Positions 16,816 to 24,980 of a stretch of DNA of 64,000 nucleotides are shown here, piece by piece. How positions within the stretch are numbered: position 1 is the first letter of the stretch; each line of letters opens with the position of its first letter. Location: assembly GCA_963746315.1 (NCBI GenBank), contig CAVVAR010000001.1, forward strand, positions 406,309 through 470,308. Reading direction: 5' to 3'. Made by a program: the position numbers and the translations under genes. Origin of the DNA: Ga0077555 sp963746315 (GTDB lineage Bacteria > Pseudomonadota > Alphaproteobacteria > Rhizobiales > Hyphomicrobiaceae). Under the pieces are notes generated by a model. That model ran no database searches, was not told where the DNA came from, and saw only the letters and a program-made list of their open reading frames with translations.

Positions 16816-18414
16816 ATGCTCTCGCGAATATTCCGATTTCGAACGGCAATCGCCGCGCTGGCCATTGCAGCGACCGCCTGGCCAGCCGTTGCCGAGAGAT
16901 TCGGCGGCACGTTGCGCATCTATCACCGGGACACGTCACCTGGCGCCTCGATCCACGAGGAGGCGACCATCTCGACGCTCATTCCGTTCATGGGCGTCTA
17001 CAATAATCTTGTGATCTTCAAACAGGACGAGCCGATCAATCGCTCGGAGACCATTATCCCTGACTTGGCGAGAAGCTGGTCGTGGAATGCGGATCAGACT
17101 GTCCTCACGTTCAAGCTCCGGGACGGCGTCAAATGGCACGATGGGCAGCCGTTCTCGGCGAAGGACGTCGTGTGCACCTGGGACCTTTTGATGGAGAAGA
17201 ACGGCCCCAAGTTCCGCAAGAACCCGCGCAAGCAGTGGTACCATAATCTGAAAGAGGTGGTGGCCATTGGCGACAGTGAGGTGACGTTCAAGCTGGGCCG
17301 TCCGCAGCCGTCGTTCCTGGCACTGCTGGCATCGGGCTTCACCCCGGTCTATCCCTGCCACGTGCCAGCGCCGACGATGCGCACCAAGCCGGTCGGCACC
17401 GGGCCGTTCAAGGTTGCGGAGTTCAACCCGAATATCGTCATCAGGCTGGTGCGCAATCCCGACTACTGGAAGAAGGGGCGGCCCCTTCTCGACGGGATAG
17501 AGTACAAGGTGATTACAAACCGGGCGACGGCGATGCTCGCTTTCATGGCCGACGAGTTGGACTTGACGTTCCCCGGCGAGGTCTCCATCCCGATATTCAA
17601 GGACCTGCGAAAACAAGCGCCAAGTGCCGTCTGCCAAGTCCATCCGACAAATGTCAGCACGAACCTGATCATAAATCACGGCCGCCCGCCTTTCGATAAT
17701 CCCGAGTTGGTCAAGGCGTTGATGCTGGGTCTTGATCGCAAGGGTTTCAACGAGATTCTCTACCAGGGCGAGGCGACCATCGGTGGTGCCATGCTGCCAA
17801 GACCGGAAGGCGTTTGGGGTATGCCCGAGGGCCATCTCGACGACGTGCCCGGCTACTCTGGAACGGCGGCTGAAAACCGTGAGAAGGCGCGAGCCATTAT
17901 GAGAAAGCTCGGCTACGGGCCTGACAACCCGCTCTCGGTGAAGCTGACGGTTCGGAATGCTACGCTGTTCCGGGATCCCGCGGTCGTCGTGCAGGGTCAG
18001 CTCAGGGACATCTGGGTCAATGCGGAGATGGATCTTGTCGAGACGCCCGCCTATGCGCCGAAAATGACCCGCAAAGACTATGTTCTGAGCGCCGGCATGG
18101 TCGGCAGCGGCCTCGACGATCCCGACCAGCAGTTTTACGAGAACTATGTCTGCGGCTCGCAGCGCAATCTCAGTCAGTACTGCAATCCTGAACTCGACAA
18201 GCTTATCGATCAGCAGTCGCGCGAGATCAACTCCGAAAAGCGCAAGCAGCTCGTCTGGGCAATCGATCGAAAGCTTCAGGAGGAAGGTGTCCGTCCAATT
18301 CTCTCACACTATCGAGCGGCGACATGCTTCCAGCCGCGCGTGAAAGGGCTCACCGTCATGCAGAACAGCCTCTACAATGGCTGGCGCTTTGAGGATGTGT
18401 GGCTCGACCGCTGA
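16816..18414 (+). CDS. ABC transporter substrate-binding protein, family 5 (second)
   Basis: A 532-residue paralogue of the preceding binding protein, the result of a tandem duplication. The signal peptide is RTAIAALAIAATAWPAVA (about 10-27), followed by ERFGGTLRIYHRD. It keeps the landmarks ARSWSWNADQTVLTFKLRDG, VKWHDGQPFSAKDV, and ends FEDVWLDR, where the first ends LENAWLDK. Differences are concentrated in the ligand lobes, so the pair may recognise related but not identical compounds. It starts with the ATG at 16816, after AACGAGGACCGT. Confidence 0.92.
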   Translation: MLSRIFRFRTAIAALAIAATAWPAVAERFGGTLRIYHRDTSPGASIHEEATISTLIPFMGVYNNLVIFKQDEPINRSETIIPDLARSWSWNADQTVLTFKLRDGVKWHDGQPFSAKDVVCTWDLLMEKNGPKFRKNPRKQWYHNLKEVVAIGDSEVTFKLGRPQPSFLALLASGFTPVYPCHVPAPTMRTKPVGTGPFKVAEFNPNIVIRLVRNPDYWKKGRPLLDGIEYKVITNRATAMLAFMADELDLTFPGEVSIPIFKDLRKQAPSAVCQVHPTNVSTNLIINHGRPPFDNPELVKALMLGLDRKGFNEILYQGEATIGGAMLPRPEGVWGMPEGHLDDVPGYSGTAAENREKARAIMRKLGYGPDNPLSVKLTVRNATLFRDPAVVVQGQLRDIWVNAEMDLVETPAYAPKMTRKDYVLSAGMVGSGLDDPDQQFYENYVCGSQRNLSQYCNPELDKLIDQQSREINSEKRKQLVWAIDRKLQEEGVRPILSHYRAATCFQPRVKGLTVMQNSLYNGWRFEDVWLDR

Positions 18415-19136
18415 GAGCTGCCTTGAGAAACTTAGCAGGTAGGGGGCCGATGCCTCTTGAGGCCTTGCCGGCTAACGCATCCCGGACAGCGGTCTATCGC
18501 GCAGCGGCTCCGTGCCCTGGCCACCTCGAAAATGAGAACGAAAGAGGTCTCGGCTGACAAGCTGTCATCACCGCCGGGACCTGTCAAAACCAGGGTTGTT
18601 GCGGCGCACAATCCGCGCGGGGTAGTTCTCAGCACTCTTGCAACACGAGTGTTGAACACCGGCACTGAGTCCGGAACGGGTCAAAACTCCTGATTTGCCG
18701 ACCGAGTGCTGGCCGACGCGGTGAGGCCGAAAGCGGTCACCAGACGCGAGATTCACGTCGACCGTGGTGCGCTGCAGCGATCTTCGCGGTGTCGACCACC
18801 GACTTGCTGTGCATGGAAAGCACATCACGTCTGATCGTCCGTGCTTGCGTGCGGCCGCTTGTGGCCCTCAACGTCGGAGCAAGGACGGTCGGTCTCGGGT
18901 CACTGCGACGATAGATGGGAGCACGTTCGATTCCGGGTGTCCAGACGAGCCTGCACAGGGGTGTCCGCTGTCGGAGGTGGACCGGCCGCGTCGATGGGAC
19001 GATCACGGGGCGGATGACGGCCGTGCCTCGATGACGGCTTTCTCTGCCTATCGACTTCCAGGGTCACACGACGCCATCGGTGTCGACCTGTGTGTACATC
19101 CATCGTCGCGCCCAGATCATTTGATATACTATATTC
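18415..19136. other. Intergenic, with a diverged repeat copy
   Basis: About 720 bases without a convincing gene. 18735-18842 is the inverted relative of the repeat at 12485-12605. The last 20 bases are AT-rich (TTGATATACTATATTC, just before the next start) and can serve as a promoter -10 region. This gap separates the uptake cluster from the plasmid-like module. Confidence 0.5.
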
Positions 19137-19832
19137 ATGCCCGACACGTCCGGACCGGTCGCGACAGGACGCGACAGCCGTTACACCCTTACCATCGACG
19201 ATGTCGTCGATCGCTACGCCCACGCCGGACACCCGCGCACGCCGCGAACCATCCAGCGCTACTGCGCCTCCGGCCACCTCGACGGCATCAAGGCCAGCAC
19301 GCTGATCGGCGACAAGTATTTCATCGATCCCAACTCGGTCGCGCGACACATCTCGCAGATCGAGGAGCTGGTCGCGCTGCAGACGCGCCCGACCGGTCTC
19401 GACGTGTCGCGACAGGACGCGACGCCAAAACCCGCGCCGCTGACAGACGACAATGCGCGACAGGGCACGACGATGTCGCCACCCGTCGCGGTTGCTGCAT
19501 CAACAGAAAACGTTGCAATGGCTGAGCCCGACCAGTCGCGACCAGTCGAGACATCGTCGACGCCATCGCCCGACACGTCGCGACAGGACGCGACCGAGAC
19601 CGCTTTCATGTCGCGCCACGTCGCGTTGCTGGAAAGGGAAGTCGAGCGGCTATCCGAGGACAAGGAGTTTTTGCGCGAGCAGGTGAGAACAAAAGATCAT
19701 CAGATCGCCGCCCTGCTCGAGCGTGACAAGGAGACCAACTTCCTCGTCCAAGGCCTCCAGAAGATGCTGTCGCCGCTGCTCGGTTATGGCCGCCGCAGGG
19801 AGCCCGAGGAGACTCCGCCACCCTCATTCTGA
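19137..19832 (+). CDS. Repeat-containing coiled-coil protein with HTH-like N terminus
   Basis: A 231-residue protein. Residues 15-75 look like an excisionase/MerR-like DNA-binding module (YTLTIDDVVDRYAHAG, RTIQRYCASGHLDGIK, YFIDPNSVARHISQIEEL). Then comes a Ser/Thr/Pro/Asp-rich linker carrying repeated SRQDAT units. A C-terminal coiled coil (RHVALLEREVERLSEDKEFL, then a long RTKDHQIAALLERDKETN helix) ends with LVQGLQKMLSPLL. Such proteins occur in plasmids and integrative elements of rhizobia next to an HTH protein and a VirD4-like gene, as here. The SRQDAT units stem from 18-base DNA repeats (see repeat entry). Function is unknown; a role in partition or replication control is only inference. 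Confidence 0.75.
   Translation: MPDTSGPVATGRDSRYTLTIDDVVDRYAHAGHPRTPRTIQRYCASGHLDGIKASTLIGDKYFIDPNSVARHISQIEELVALQTRPTGLDVSRQDATPKPAPLTDDNARQGTTMSPPVAVAASTENVAMAEPDQSRPVETSSTPSPDTSRQDATETAFMSRHVALLEREVERLSEDKEFLREQVRTKDHQIAALLERDKETNFLVQGLQKMLSPLLGYGRRREPEETPPPSF
19158..19594 (+). repeat. Three exact copies of an 18-bp repeat inside the gene
   Basis: GTCGCGACAGGACGCGAC occurs exactly at 19158-19175, 19406-19423 and 19577-19594, with a degenerate relative near 19455 (GCGCGACAGGGCACGACG). The repeat is itself a near-palindrome: GTCGCG, six bases, CGCGAC. The first copy is in a different reading frame context (VATGRDSR) from the other two (SRQDAT), so conservation is at DNA level. Confidence 0.85.
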
Positions 19833-19892
19833 ACAGCGTCGATGTGTTGATAAGCCGACCTTGACACCGCACACCGACGTATACTGAGAGCG

Positions 19893-20288
19893 ATGGATCA
19901 CATCGCCGCCAACCTCGCCACCATCCAGCGCAACATCGAGATCGTCGGGGCCGATCCGGTGACGCGGCACGGCTTCACGCAGGTACCCAACGTCATCCTC
20001 ACCGACAAGGCCCTGTCGGTCGGCGCCAAGCTCGCCTACGCCATGCTGCTCAAGTACGCCTGGTCGGAGGCCGCCTGCTTTCCCGGCCAGCAGACGCTGG
20101 CCGTCGACATGGGCTCGGGCGAGCGCAGCGTCCGCCGCTACCTCGACGAGCTGGAGCAGGCCGGCTTCCTGGAGGTCATACAACGCGGTCTCGGCAAGAC
20201 CAATCTCTACCGGCTTCATCTGACCGTCAAACAGGCGATAGCCCGCCGATCCAGACCGGCCAAATTGGCCGGTCTGGATCGGCCATAG
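19893..20288 (+). CDS. Helix-turn-helix protein, plasmid/ICE type
   Basis: A 131-residue protein with a winged helix of the HTH_36-like type: VTRHGFTQVPNVILTDKALS, then GAKLAYAMLLKYAW, the turn FPGQQTLAVDMGSGERSVRR and YLDELEQAGFLEVIQRG. This domain is frequent in phage and plasmid replication-initiator N termini and in integrative-element regulators. The C-terminal 20 residues (after HLTVKQ) are encoded by a strong palindrome and may be unstructured. It follows the coiled-coil gene by about 60 bases and is probably co-expressed with it. I could not find an attached replication-relaxase domain, usually the next gene in related modules. Confidence 0.78.
   Translation: MDHIAANLATIQRNIEIVGADPVTRHGFTQVPNVILTDKALSVGAKLAYAMLLKYAWSEAACFPGQQTLAVDMGSGERSVRRYLDELEQAGFLEVIQRGLGKTNLYRLHLTVKQAIARRSRPAKLAGLDRP
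20248..20280. repeat. Perfect 33-bp palindrome
   Basis: GATCCAGACCGGCCAA, a single A, then TTGGCCGGTCTGGATC: two 16-base arms around one base, lying inside the 3' end of the HTH gene. Its core CGGCCAAATTGGCCG (20257-20271) recurs as CGGCCAAATCGGCCG at 20303-20317, after the gene's stop. The two look like paired operators or a hairpin plus operator. Confidence 0.9.
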
Positions 20289-20317
20289 TTGCCGTTCAGG
20301 AACGGCCAAATCGGCCG

Positions 20318-20617
20318 ATCACTCTATATAAGAATATGCATTCAATAATATTCATAAAGAAGAAGACCCAGCGGGGAATTCGTTTTGAAAAAACCAGGGA
20401 AGGGACGGGCTCATGTCGCACAACATTTCTTTCGCGACGTCAAGTTTCGTGGTCTAATCTTAATTGTACTTTCGGCTTCTCATATCACGCCAGCGGTATT
20501 TCTTTCCACGACCGCCGCGTCGGTCGGACGGCGGGCGCGATGATCCGTCATGTTCCATGGCGCTCCGCGCGTCCGACCTCATCACATCTTGCCGCTGCCG
20601 TGATATAGTCTTTTAAT
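20318..20617. other. AT-rich stretch and spacer, candidate origin or control region
   Basis: Directly after the palindromes is an AT-rich run (TATATAAGAATATGCATTC, then ATAATATTCATAAAGAAG, about 20321-20365) in otherwise GC-rich DNA. The remaining 250 bases hold no convincing gene. Palindromic operators next to an easily melted tract and an HTH gene resemble a replication or transfer control region, but nothing proves it. Confidence 0.4.
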
Positions 20618-20914
20618 ATGGTACTCAACACTGACCAGAAGCTCGACGCCCTTGCCGCGGCGCTCGAGACCGGCTTCGCGGCCGTCGCCGGCGACCTTGC
20701 CGAGCTGCGCCAGGATGTGCGCGACGCGCGCGAGGACGTGAACGACGGGCTCCGTTCGCTGCGATCTGACGTGGCTGAGCTGCACAAGCGCCTGGACGCG
20801 CTCGAGACCGCGGTGGGCAATCACACCGGCTACCGCAAGGAGATCGACTATCTGCTCGAACGTCTCTCGGACGTGGAGAAGCACCTCGGCATCAACCGCA
20901 AGATCGCGGCGTGA
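20618..20914 (+). CDS. Small coiled-coil protein
   Basis: A 98-residue, almost wholly coiled-coil protein: LDALAAALETGFAAVAGDLA, then RQDVRDAREDVNDGLRSLRS, AELHKRLDALETAV and DYLLERLSDVEKHLGI. Hydrophobic heptads run along its length. Such proteins accompany plasmid and ICE modules and resemble t-SNARE-like or DUF1640-type spacers, but there is no specific domain. The start follows an AT-rich stretch (GATATAGTCTTTTAATATGG); the ATG at 20618 is used. Confidence 0.7.
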   Translation: MVLNTDQKLDALAAALETGFAAVAGDLAELRQDVRDAREDVNDGLRSLRSDVAELHKRLDALETAVGNHTGYRKEIDYLLERLSDVEKHLGINRKIAA

Positions 20915-21053
20915 TCGACGAGAAGCCGGTCTCGAGCGATCCCAAATCTCCGTCGTGTCCCCTATGTTCCCAACTGTTCCCTTGCGTTGCAAAACGTTTT
21001 GATATATTCTGTATAGGACATTGGCTATATTCATTTAAGTCGAGTTCAAGTTA

Positions 21054-21092
21054 CCCCCGAGATACGCCGGGGGAAACAGGGTATCCCCCGGC
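21054..21092 (+). promoter_or_regulatory. Two mutually exclusive GC-rich hairpins
   Basis: CCCCCG (21054-21059) can pair with CGGGGG (21068-21073). Alternatively GCCGGGGG (21066-21073) pairs perfectly with CCCCCGGC (21085-21092). Because the middle segment is shared, the two stems exclude each other, as in attenuators or antiterminators. They lie about 140 bases downstream of the small coiled-coil gene and 660 bases upstream of the VirD4-like gene. Confidence 0.55.
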
Positions 21093-21152
21093 AGCCGAAA
21101 TGATAATGACTTGATTTGTCTCGTTCTCTCGCGTGTCCGCCATGCCGGGCGT

Positions 21153-21286
21153 ACCGCCCGACCCCGCGCCTTTTCGGGCCACAAGGCGAACGAGCACGAG
21201 CCATAATGGCCCGTCCTTTCGATCAACGCGCGAAGAGAAGAAATCGCGCGTTGATCGAAAGGAACAAAGGCACGGGGTCGGGCGGT
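21153..21286. repeat. Nested inverted repeat forming a three-way junction
   Basis: Outer arms 21153-21173 and 21266-21286 pair in 20 of 21 positions (ACCGCCCGACCCCG-GCCTTT). Inside, 21175-21181 pairs with 21207-21213 (CGGGCCA/TGGCCCG), and 21215-21233 pairs perfectly over 19 bases with 21244-21262 around a 10-base loop. The linkers are only 1, 1 and 3 bases, so a single strand could fold into a compact cloverleaf-like structure. No protein explains it. Confidence 0.85.
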
Positions 21287-21750
21287 CCGCTGACGCTGGT
21301 GACCGAGCCTCGATTGATTCTCTGAGTAACAACGATCGGCTCGAGACAGCAGCGCCGACATGGCGGACTCGGGCGCGCGACCTCGTTCAACTCGTGCGAA
21401 CGGAATTCGGTTCGCGCGTCAGCGCGCGTTTGCAAAAATCCGGAAAACTGATCTGGCGAGAATCCGTTGCGCGGCGTCGATCCGGACGTGGCGATCGCGT
21501 GCCCACTCGCGACCCACCCTCACCTCAAATATGGTGGCCTTTGTTGATGTATGTGCATCATAGTCCGCTATCACCCTATGTCTTATGCGCCCACGGTCCT
21601 TTTCGGCTCGCCTGCTACAATGGCCATGAGGGAAGTCGTCAGCCGTGGTCAGCGGCCGCCGTTCGCCCCCGGCTTGGCCGCTCCACACACAAGCAGTGCC
21701 ATGACCCGCGCGCCGCGCTGAGCGATGCGCCCCGGCTCGGACGGCGACCC
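21287..21750. other. Intergenic upstream of VirD4-like gene
   Basis: An open frame continues upstream from the ATPase gene through this stretch, but its translation is low-complexity, Arg/Ser/Pro-rich and unlike the family, so I treat it as non-coding. Apart from the palindrome just to the left, no further structure is apparent. Confidence 0.45.
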
Positions 21751-23016
21751 ATGCTCGGGGAGCTTTCAGTTGAACTCGGCACCTACAGCAGCGGCGCATC
21801 CGCTCGCCTCTCGGCTGCCGATCGCCGCCGCCATCTCTATCTGATCGGCAAGACGGGTACCGGCAAGTCGACGTTGCTGAAAAGCCTGATGCTCGCCGAC
21901 CTCCATGCCGGGCGCGGCTTTGCCCTGCTCGATCCGCACGGCGACCTGGCCGAGGCGGTTGCCGATGCGACGCCGGCCTGGCGCGTCAACGACATCGTCT
22001 ATCTCAATCCGGCCGACCTCGCCTTCCCCATCGGCTTCAATCCGCTGGCCGGCGTCACGCCCGATGCGCGGCCTCTGGTGGCCGCCCAGGTCACCGGGGC
22101 CTTCCATCACATCTGGGGTAAGTCCTGGGGGCCGCGGCTCGCCTACATCCTCATGAACAGCCTGCGGCTGCTGCTCGACGCACCCGGCTCGACCCTGCTC
22201 GGTCTTCCCCGCCTGCTCGCCGACGACCCTTACCGCCAGCGCCTGCTCGCCCACTGCCGCGACCCGGTCGTGCGCGGCTTCTGGCAGGAGGAGTTCGCCG
22301 GCTATCACGACCGCCTCGCCAGCGAGGCCGTCGCGCCCGTCCAGAACAAGGTCGGCACGCTTCTGAGCCCGCCGGCGCTGCGCAACATGCTCGGCCAGCC
22401 CCGCAGCACGTTGCAGATCCGACGGCTGATGGATGACGGCCACGTCCTGATCGTCAACCTCGCCAAGGGGCGCCTTGGCCCCGAACCCGCGCATCTTCTC
22501 GGCGCCTTCCTGGTCACTGCCTTCGCGCAGGCGGCCGAGGCGCGTGTCGACACGCCCGAGGCCGACCGGCGCGACTTCACGCTTTACGCCGACGAGTTCC
22601 AGAACTTCGCCACCGACAGCTTCGCGTCGATCCTGTCTGAGGCGCGCAAGTACCGGTTGGCCCTGGTCCTCGCCCACCAGTTCCTTGGTCAGTTGCCTCC
22701 CTTGTTGCGCCAGGCCGTGATCGGCAATGCCGGCTCGATCGTCTCCTTCCGCATCGGCGCTGAGGATGCGCCGCTGCTGGCCGACGAGCTCGGCCTCGAG
22801 AGCCGCAGCGCCTTGACCGACACCCCCAACTTCGGCGCCTGGGTCAAGCTCGTCGACGGCGGCGTGCCGACGGAGGCGCGGCGGATTACGACGACGGTGC
22901 CCGAGGAAGTCGGCGTCGGAAGGTTGGCTGCGGTGCGACGGCGCACACGGGCACGCAATGCAAGACCGCGCGGAGCGGTCGAAGGGCGGATCGAGAGGTT
23001 CCTGGCGGGCCAGTGA
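21751..23016 (+). CDS. VirD4/TraG-like conjugation ATPase (coupling-protein type)
   Basis: A 421-residue DNA-translocase-like ATPase. Walker A is IGKTGTGKST (about 32-41), a conserved FALLDPHGDLAE follows, and Walker B is FTLYADEFQNFAT with the downstream ARKYRLALVLAHQFLGQL motif and NAGSIVSFRIGAEDA. These are the hallmarks of the HerA/FtsK-like TraD/TraG/VirD4 branch (type IV secretion DNA-binding domain, TraM recognition site). There is no N-terminal membrane anchor when started at ATG 21751; that is typical of the short forms in integrative elements. In such elements the protein would couple DNA to a secretion channel, but no other transfer genes are seen here, so the module is partial or depends on another element. 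Confidence 0.88.
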   Translation: MLGELSVELGTYSSGASARLSAADRRRHLYLIGKTGTGKSTLLKSLMLADLHAGRGFALLDPHGDLAEAVADATPAWRVNDIVYLNPADLAFPIGFNPLAGVTPDARPLVAAQVTGAFHHIWGKSWGPRLAYILMNSLRLLLDAPGSTLLGLPRLLADDPYRQRLLAHCRDPVVRGFWQEEFAGYHDRLASEAVAPVQNKVGTLLSPPALRNMLGQPRSTLQIRRLMDDGHVLIVNLAKGRLGPEPAHLLGAFLVTAFAQAAEARVDTPEADRRDFTLYADEFQNFATDSFASILSEARKYRLALVLAHQFLGQLPPLLRQAVIGNAGSIVSFRIGAEDAPLLADELGLESRSALTDTPNFGAWVKLVDGGVPTEARRITTTVPEEVGVGRLAAVRRRTRARNARPRGAVEGRIERFLAGQ

Positions 23017-23429
23017 CGGTGCACAATGGCAGTGCATCGATCGGAATCAACGCAGTAGAGGCAACAGCCGACGCGCCAGGCTCGGGAGAACAAAGTGAGT
23101 TTGGGCCATGTGTGGACGGCCCCAGGTTGTCAAGGGAAACGAGCGTGAATGCAGCGGCGGTCGTGGCAGCCATGTGTCCGGCCTTTCGATGCGGCGCGGT
23201 GGCCGCTGGCCATAATGCCTTCCGCGGATCGGGTTCCGGTCAACTTCGCGCGCTCGAGGCGCCCTGGCCCAAGTGGATTGTCCCGATCACCGGATCGACC
23301 CGGTCTGCATTACGTGCTGTCGGCCCTCTCCAACCGTTCGGTTACGCCGTCGCCGGCGAAATCCTGCTCTTCATTGCCAAGCCAATTCGCAGACCTGACC
23401 TCGCATGACCACGCTTGTGGTGGCCCCGC
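23017..23429. other. Intergenic, no gene seen
   Basis: About 410 bases between the ATPase gene and the IS110 transposase stop. Short open frames have no ribosome site or recognisable homology. The right part belongs to the downstream end of the IS110 element. Confidence 0.5.
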
Positions 23430-24461
23430 TCATCGCGCCAGTGCCGCCGGTTCGCGATAGGCCTCGCCCTTGGCCATGATTGCCCACGCCATCCTGGCGA
23501 GCTTGTTTGCAAGCGCGATGGCCGCAACCTTCGCCGGCCGCCGCGCGAGCAGGCTCGTGAGCCATGGCCGGTGGATCGTGCCGTGCTTCTGCGCATACCG
23601 GATCACGGCAAGCGCGCCCGCGCAGAACAACGATCGCAGATATCGATCGCCCTCCTTGGTGATGCTGCCGAGCCGCTCCTTGCCGCCGCTGGAGTTCTGC
23701 TTGGGTACGAGCCCGATCCAGGCGGCGAAGTCGCGCCCAGACCGGAAAGCATGCGGATCGGGAATGCTGGCAACAAGGGCAGTTGCGAGCGCCGGGCCGA
23801 CGCCGGGCATGACGTCGAGACGCCGGCACGTCTCGTTTGTGCGGCTCCAACCGTTGAGACGCTTGTCGAGGATGGCGATCTGCTGGCTGAGGGCGTCGAG
23901 CTGGATCGATAGAGCGTAGAGGCACGCGCGTGCCGGCTCGGGAAGTCGGTCGCTCTTGAGGTCCTTGATGATGGCGACAAGCTCGGCAACGCCCTCGCGT
24001 CCCTTCGCAGCGACGATGCCGAACTCGGCCATGTGCGCCCGCAAGGCGTTCACGACAGCCGTCAAGTGCCGGACGAAGAGGTGGCGCGTCCGATGCAGCA
24101 CAAGGCCGGCCTGGTCGTCGGGCGTCTTGACTGGAACGAACCTCATGGACGGCCGCTGCACCGCCTCGCAGATTGCCTCGGCGTCGGCGGCGTCGTTCTT
24201 CTGTCGCTTGACGTAGGCCTTGACGTACTTCGGCGGCATCAGCTTGACGGTGTGGCCGAGGGCGCCGATCTCGCGTGCCCAGTGATGCGAGGTCGCGCAA
24301 GCCTCGATGCCGACGACGCAGGGCTCGAGCTTCCCGAAGAACTTGAGCACGCGATTGCGCTTGATCTGCTGGCGGAAGACGACACGCCCGTCGGACGCGA
24401 TGCTATGCACCTGGAAGACGTTCTTTGCAATGTCGAGGCCGATCGTTGCCGCTGTCTGCAT
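23430..24461 (-). CDS. IS110-family transposase (copy 1)
   Basis: A 343-residue recombinase with the N-terminal RuvC-like DEDD domain (TIGLDIAKNVFQVH with the first Asp, VVGIEACATSHHWA with Glu, KRQKNDAADAEAIC with the Asp pair) and the C-terminal Transposase_20 domain (DVMPGVGPALATALVASI, RDFAAWIGLVPKQNSSGGKE with the conserved Ser region, ANKLARMAWAIM). It is full length and intact. IS110 elements have no long terminal repeats and encode a guide ('bridge') RNA in a non-coding end. The 100 or so bases beyond the ATG (24462 onward) are the candidate place. The exact ends cannot be fixed by eye. Confidence 0.95.
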   Translation of the reverse strand: MQTAATIGLDIAKNVFQVHSIASDGRVVFRQQIKRNRVLKFFGKLEPCVVGIEACATSHHWAREIGALGHTVKLMPPKYVKAYVKRQKNDAADAEAICEAVQRPSMRFVPVKTPDDQAGLVLHRTRHLFVRHLTAVVNALRAHMAEFGIVAAKGREGVAELVAIIKDLKSDRLPEPARACLYALSIQLDALSQQIAILDKRLNGWSRTNETCRRLDVMPGVGPALATALVASIPDPHAFRSGRDFAAWIGLVPKQNSSGGKERLGSITKEGDRYLRSLFCAGALAVIRYAQKHGTIHRPWLTSLLARRPAKVAAIALANKLARMAWAIMAKGEAYREPAALAR

Positions 24462-24980
24462 GCCGTGCTCCTCCGAATCATGGTCACCTCATCGGCAACC
24501 ACTCGTGTGGCGCTCTCGCGCCGGGGGAGGAGCCGTCCACAGCATCAACTCCGGACTCACAGCCATAAGAGCATGCTGCAACGCAAACAGTCCGTTCTGT
24601 CCGTCGAAGCGGACTATCACGTGCTCAGCACGAGTGTGGCCATGCACTTAGGGTGCAAAAGGAAGGCTGATGAAGGCACCGGTAGACGCTGCCATCTATC
24701 CTGCGTAATCCGATCTTCTGCCAGGCGTAGGATGCGAGTTACCCAAAACCTGTAGCTTCGCTTCGATAAGGGAATGCGCGAACGAACTTTATCCGAAGAA
24801 CATATTCGGCGTTTTCGCAATCTTCGAAGTCAACAACGATTCCGTCATTCGTTCACGCAAGGTCGCCCAACGGATCTTCTGGACTATTGACCTGCGGCGT
24901 AATTTCGCACCTAATCCACAATTGGCGAAACCGGAACGATGTCGCCACGCAATATTTTCGAACTGAATATGGAGGCGAGG
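24462..24980. other. Intergenic: IS110 non-coding end, then no gene
   Basis: The first 100-200 bases belong to the upstream end of the IS110 copy and may contain its bridge RNA (CGCTCTCGCGCCGGGGGAGG lies here). The rest holds no convincing gene. A GAGG ribosome site at the right end serves the next gene. Confidence 0.45.

Noticed and set aside
19158..19594. CRISPR-like array from repeated 18-mers
   Set aside because: Only three copies with unequal long spacing inside a coding sequence; not the regular repeat-spacer pattern.
21133..21750. N-terminal extension of the VirD4-like protein
   Set aside because: The extra 206 residues are encoded by the palindrome and low-complexity sequence and do not resemble the family's membrane anchor.
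21766..23037. 423-codon minus-strand frame opposite the VirD4-like ATPase
   Set aside because: Shadow frame of a gene with clear Walker motifs; composition atypical of protein.
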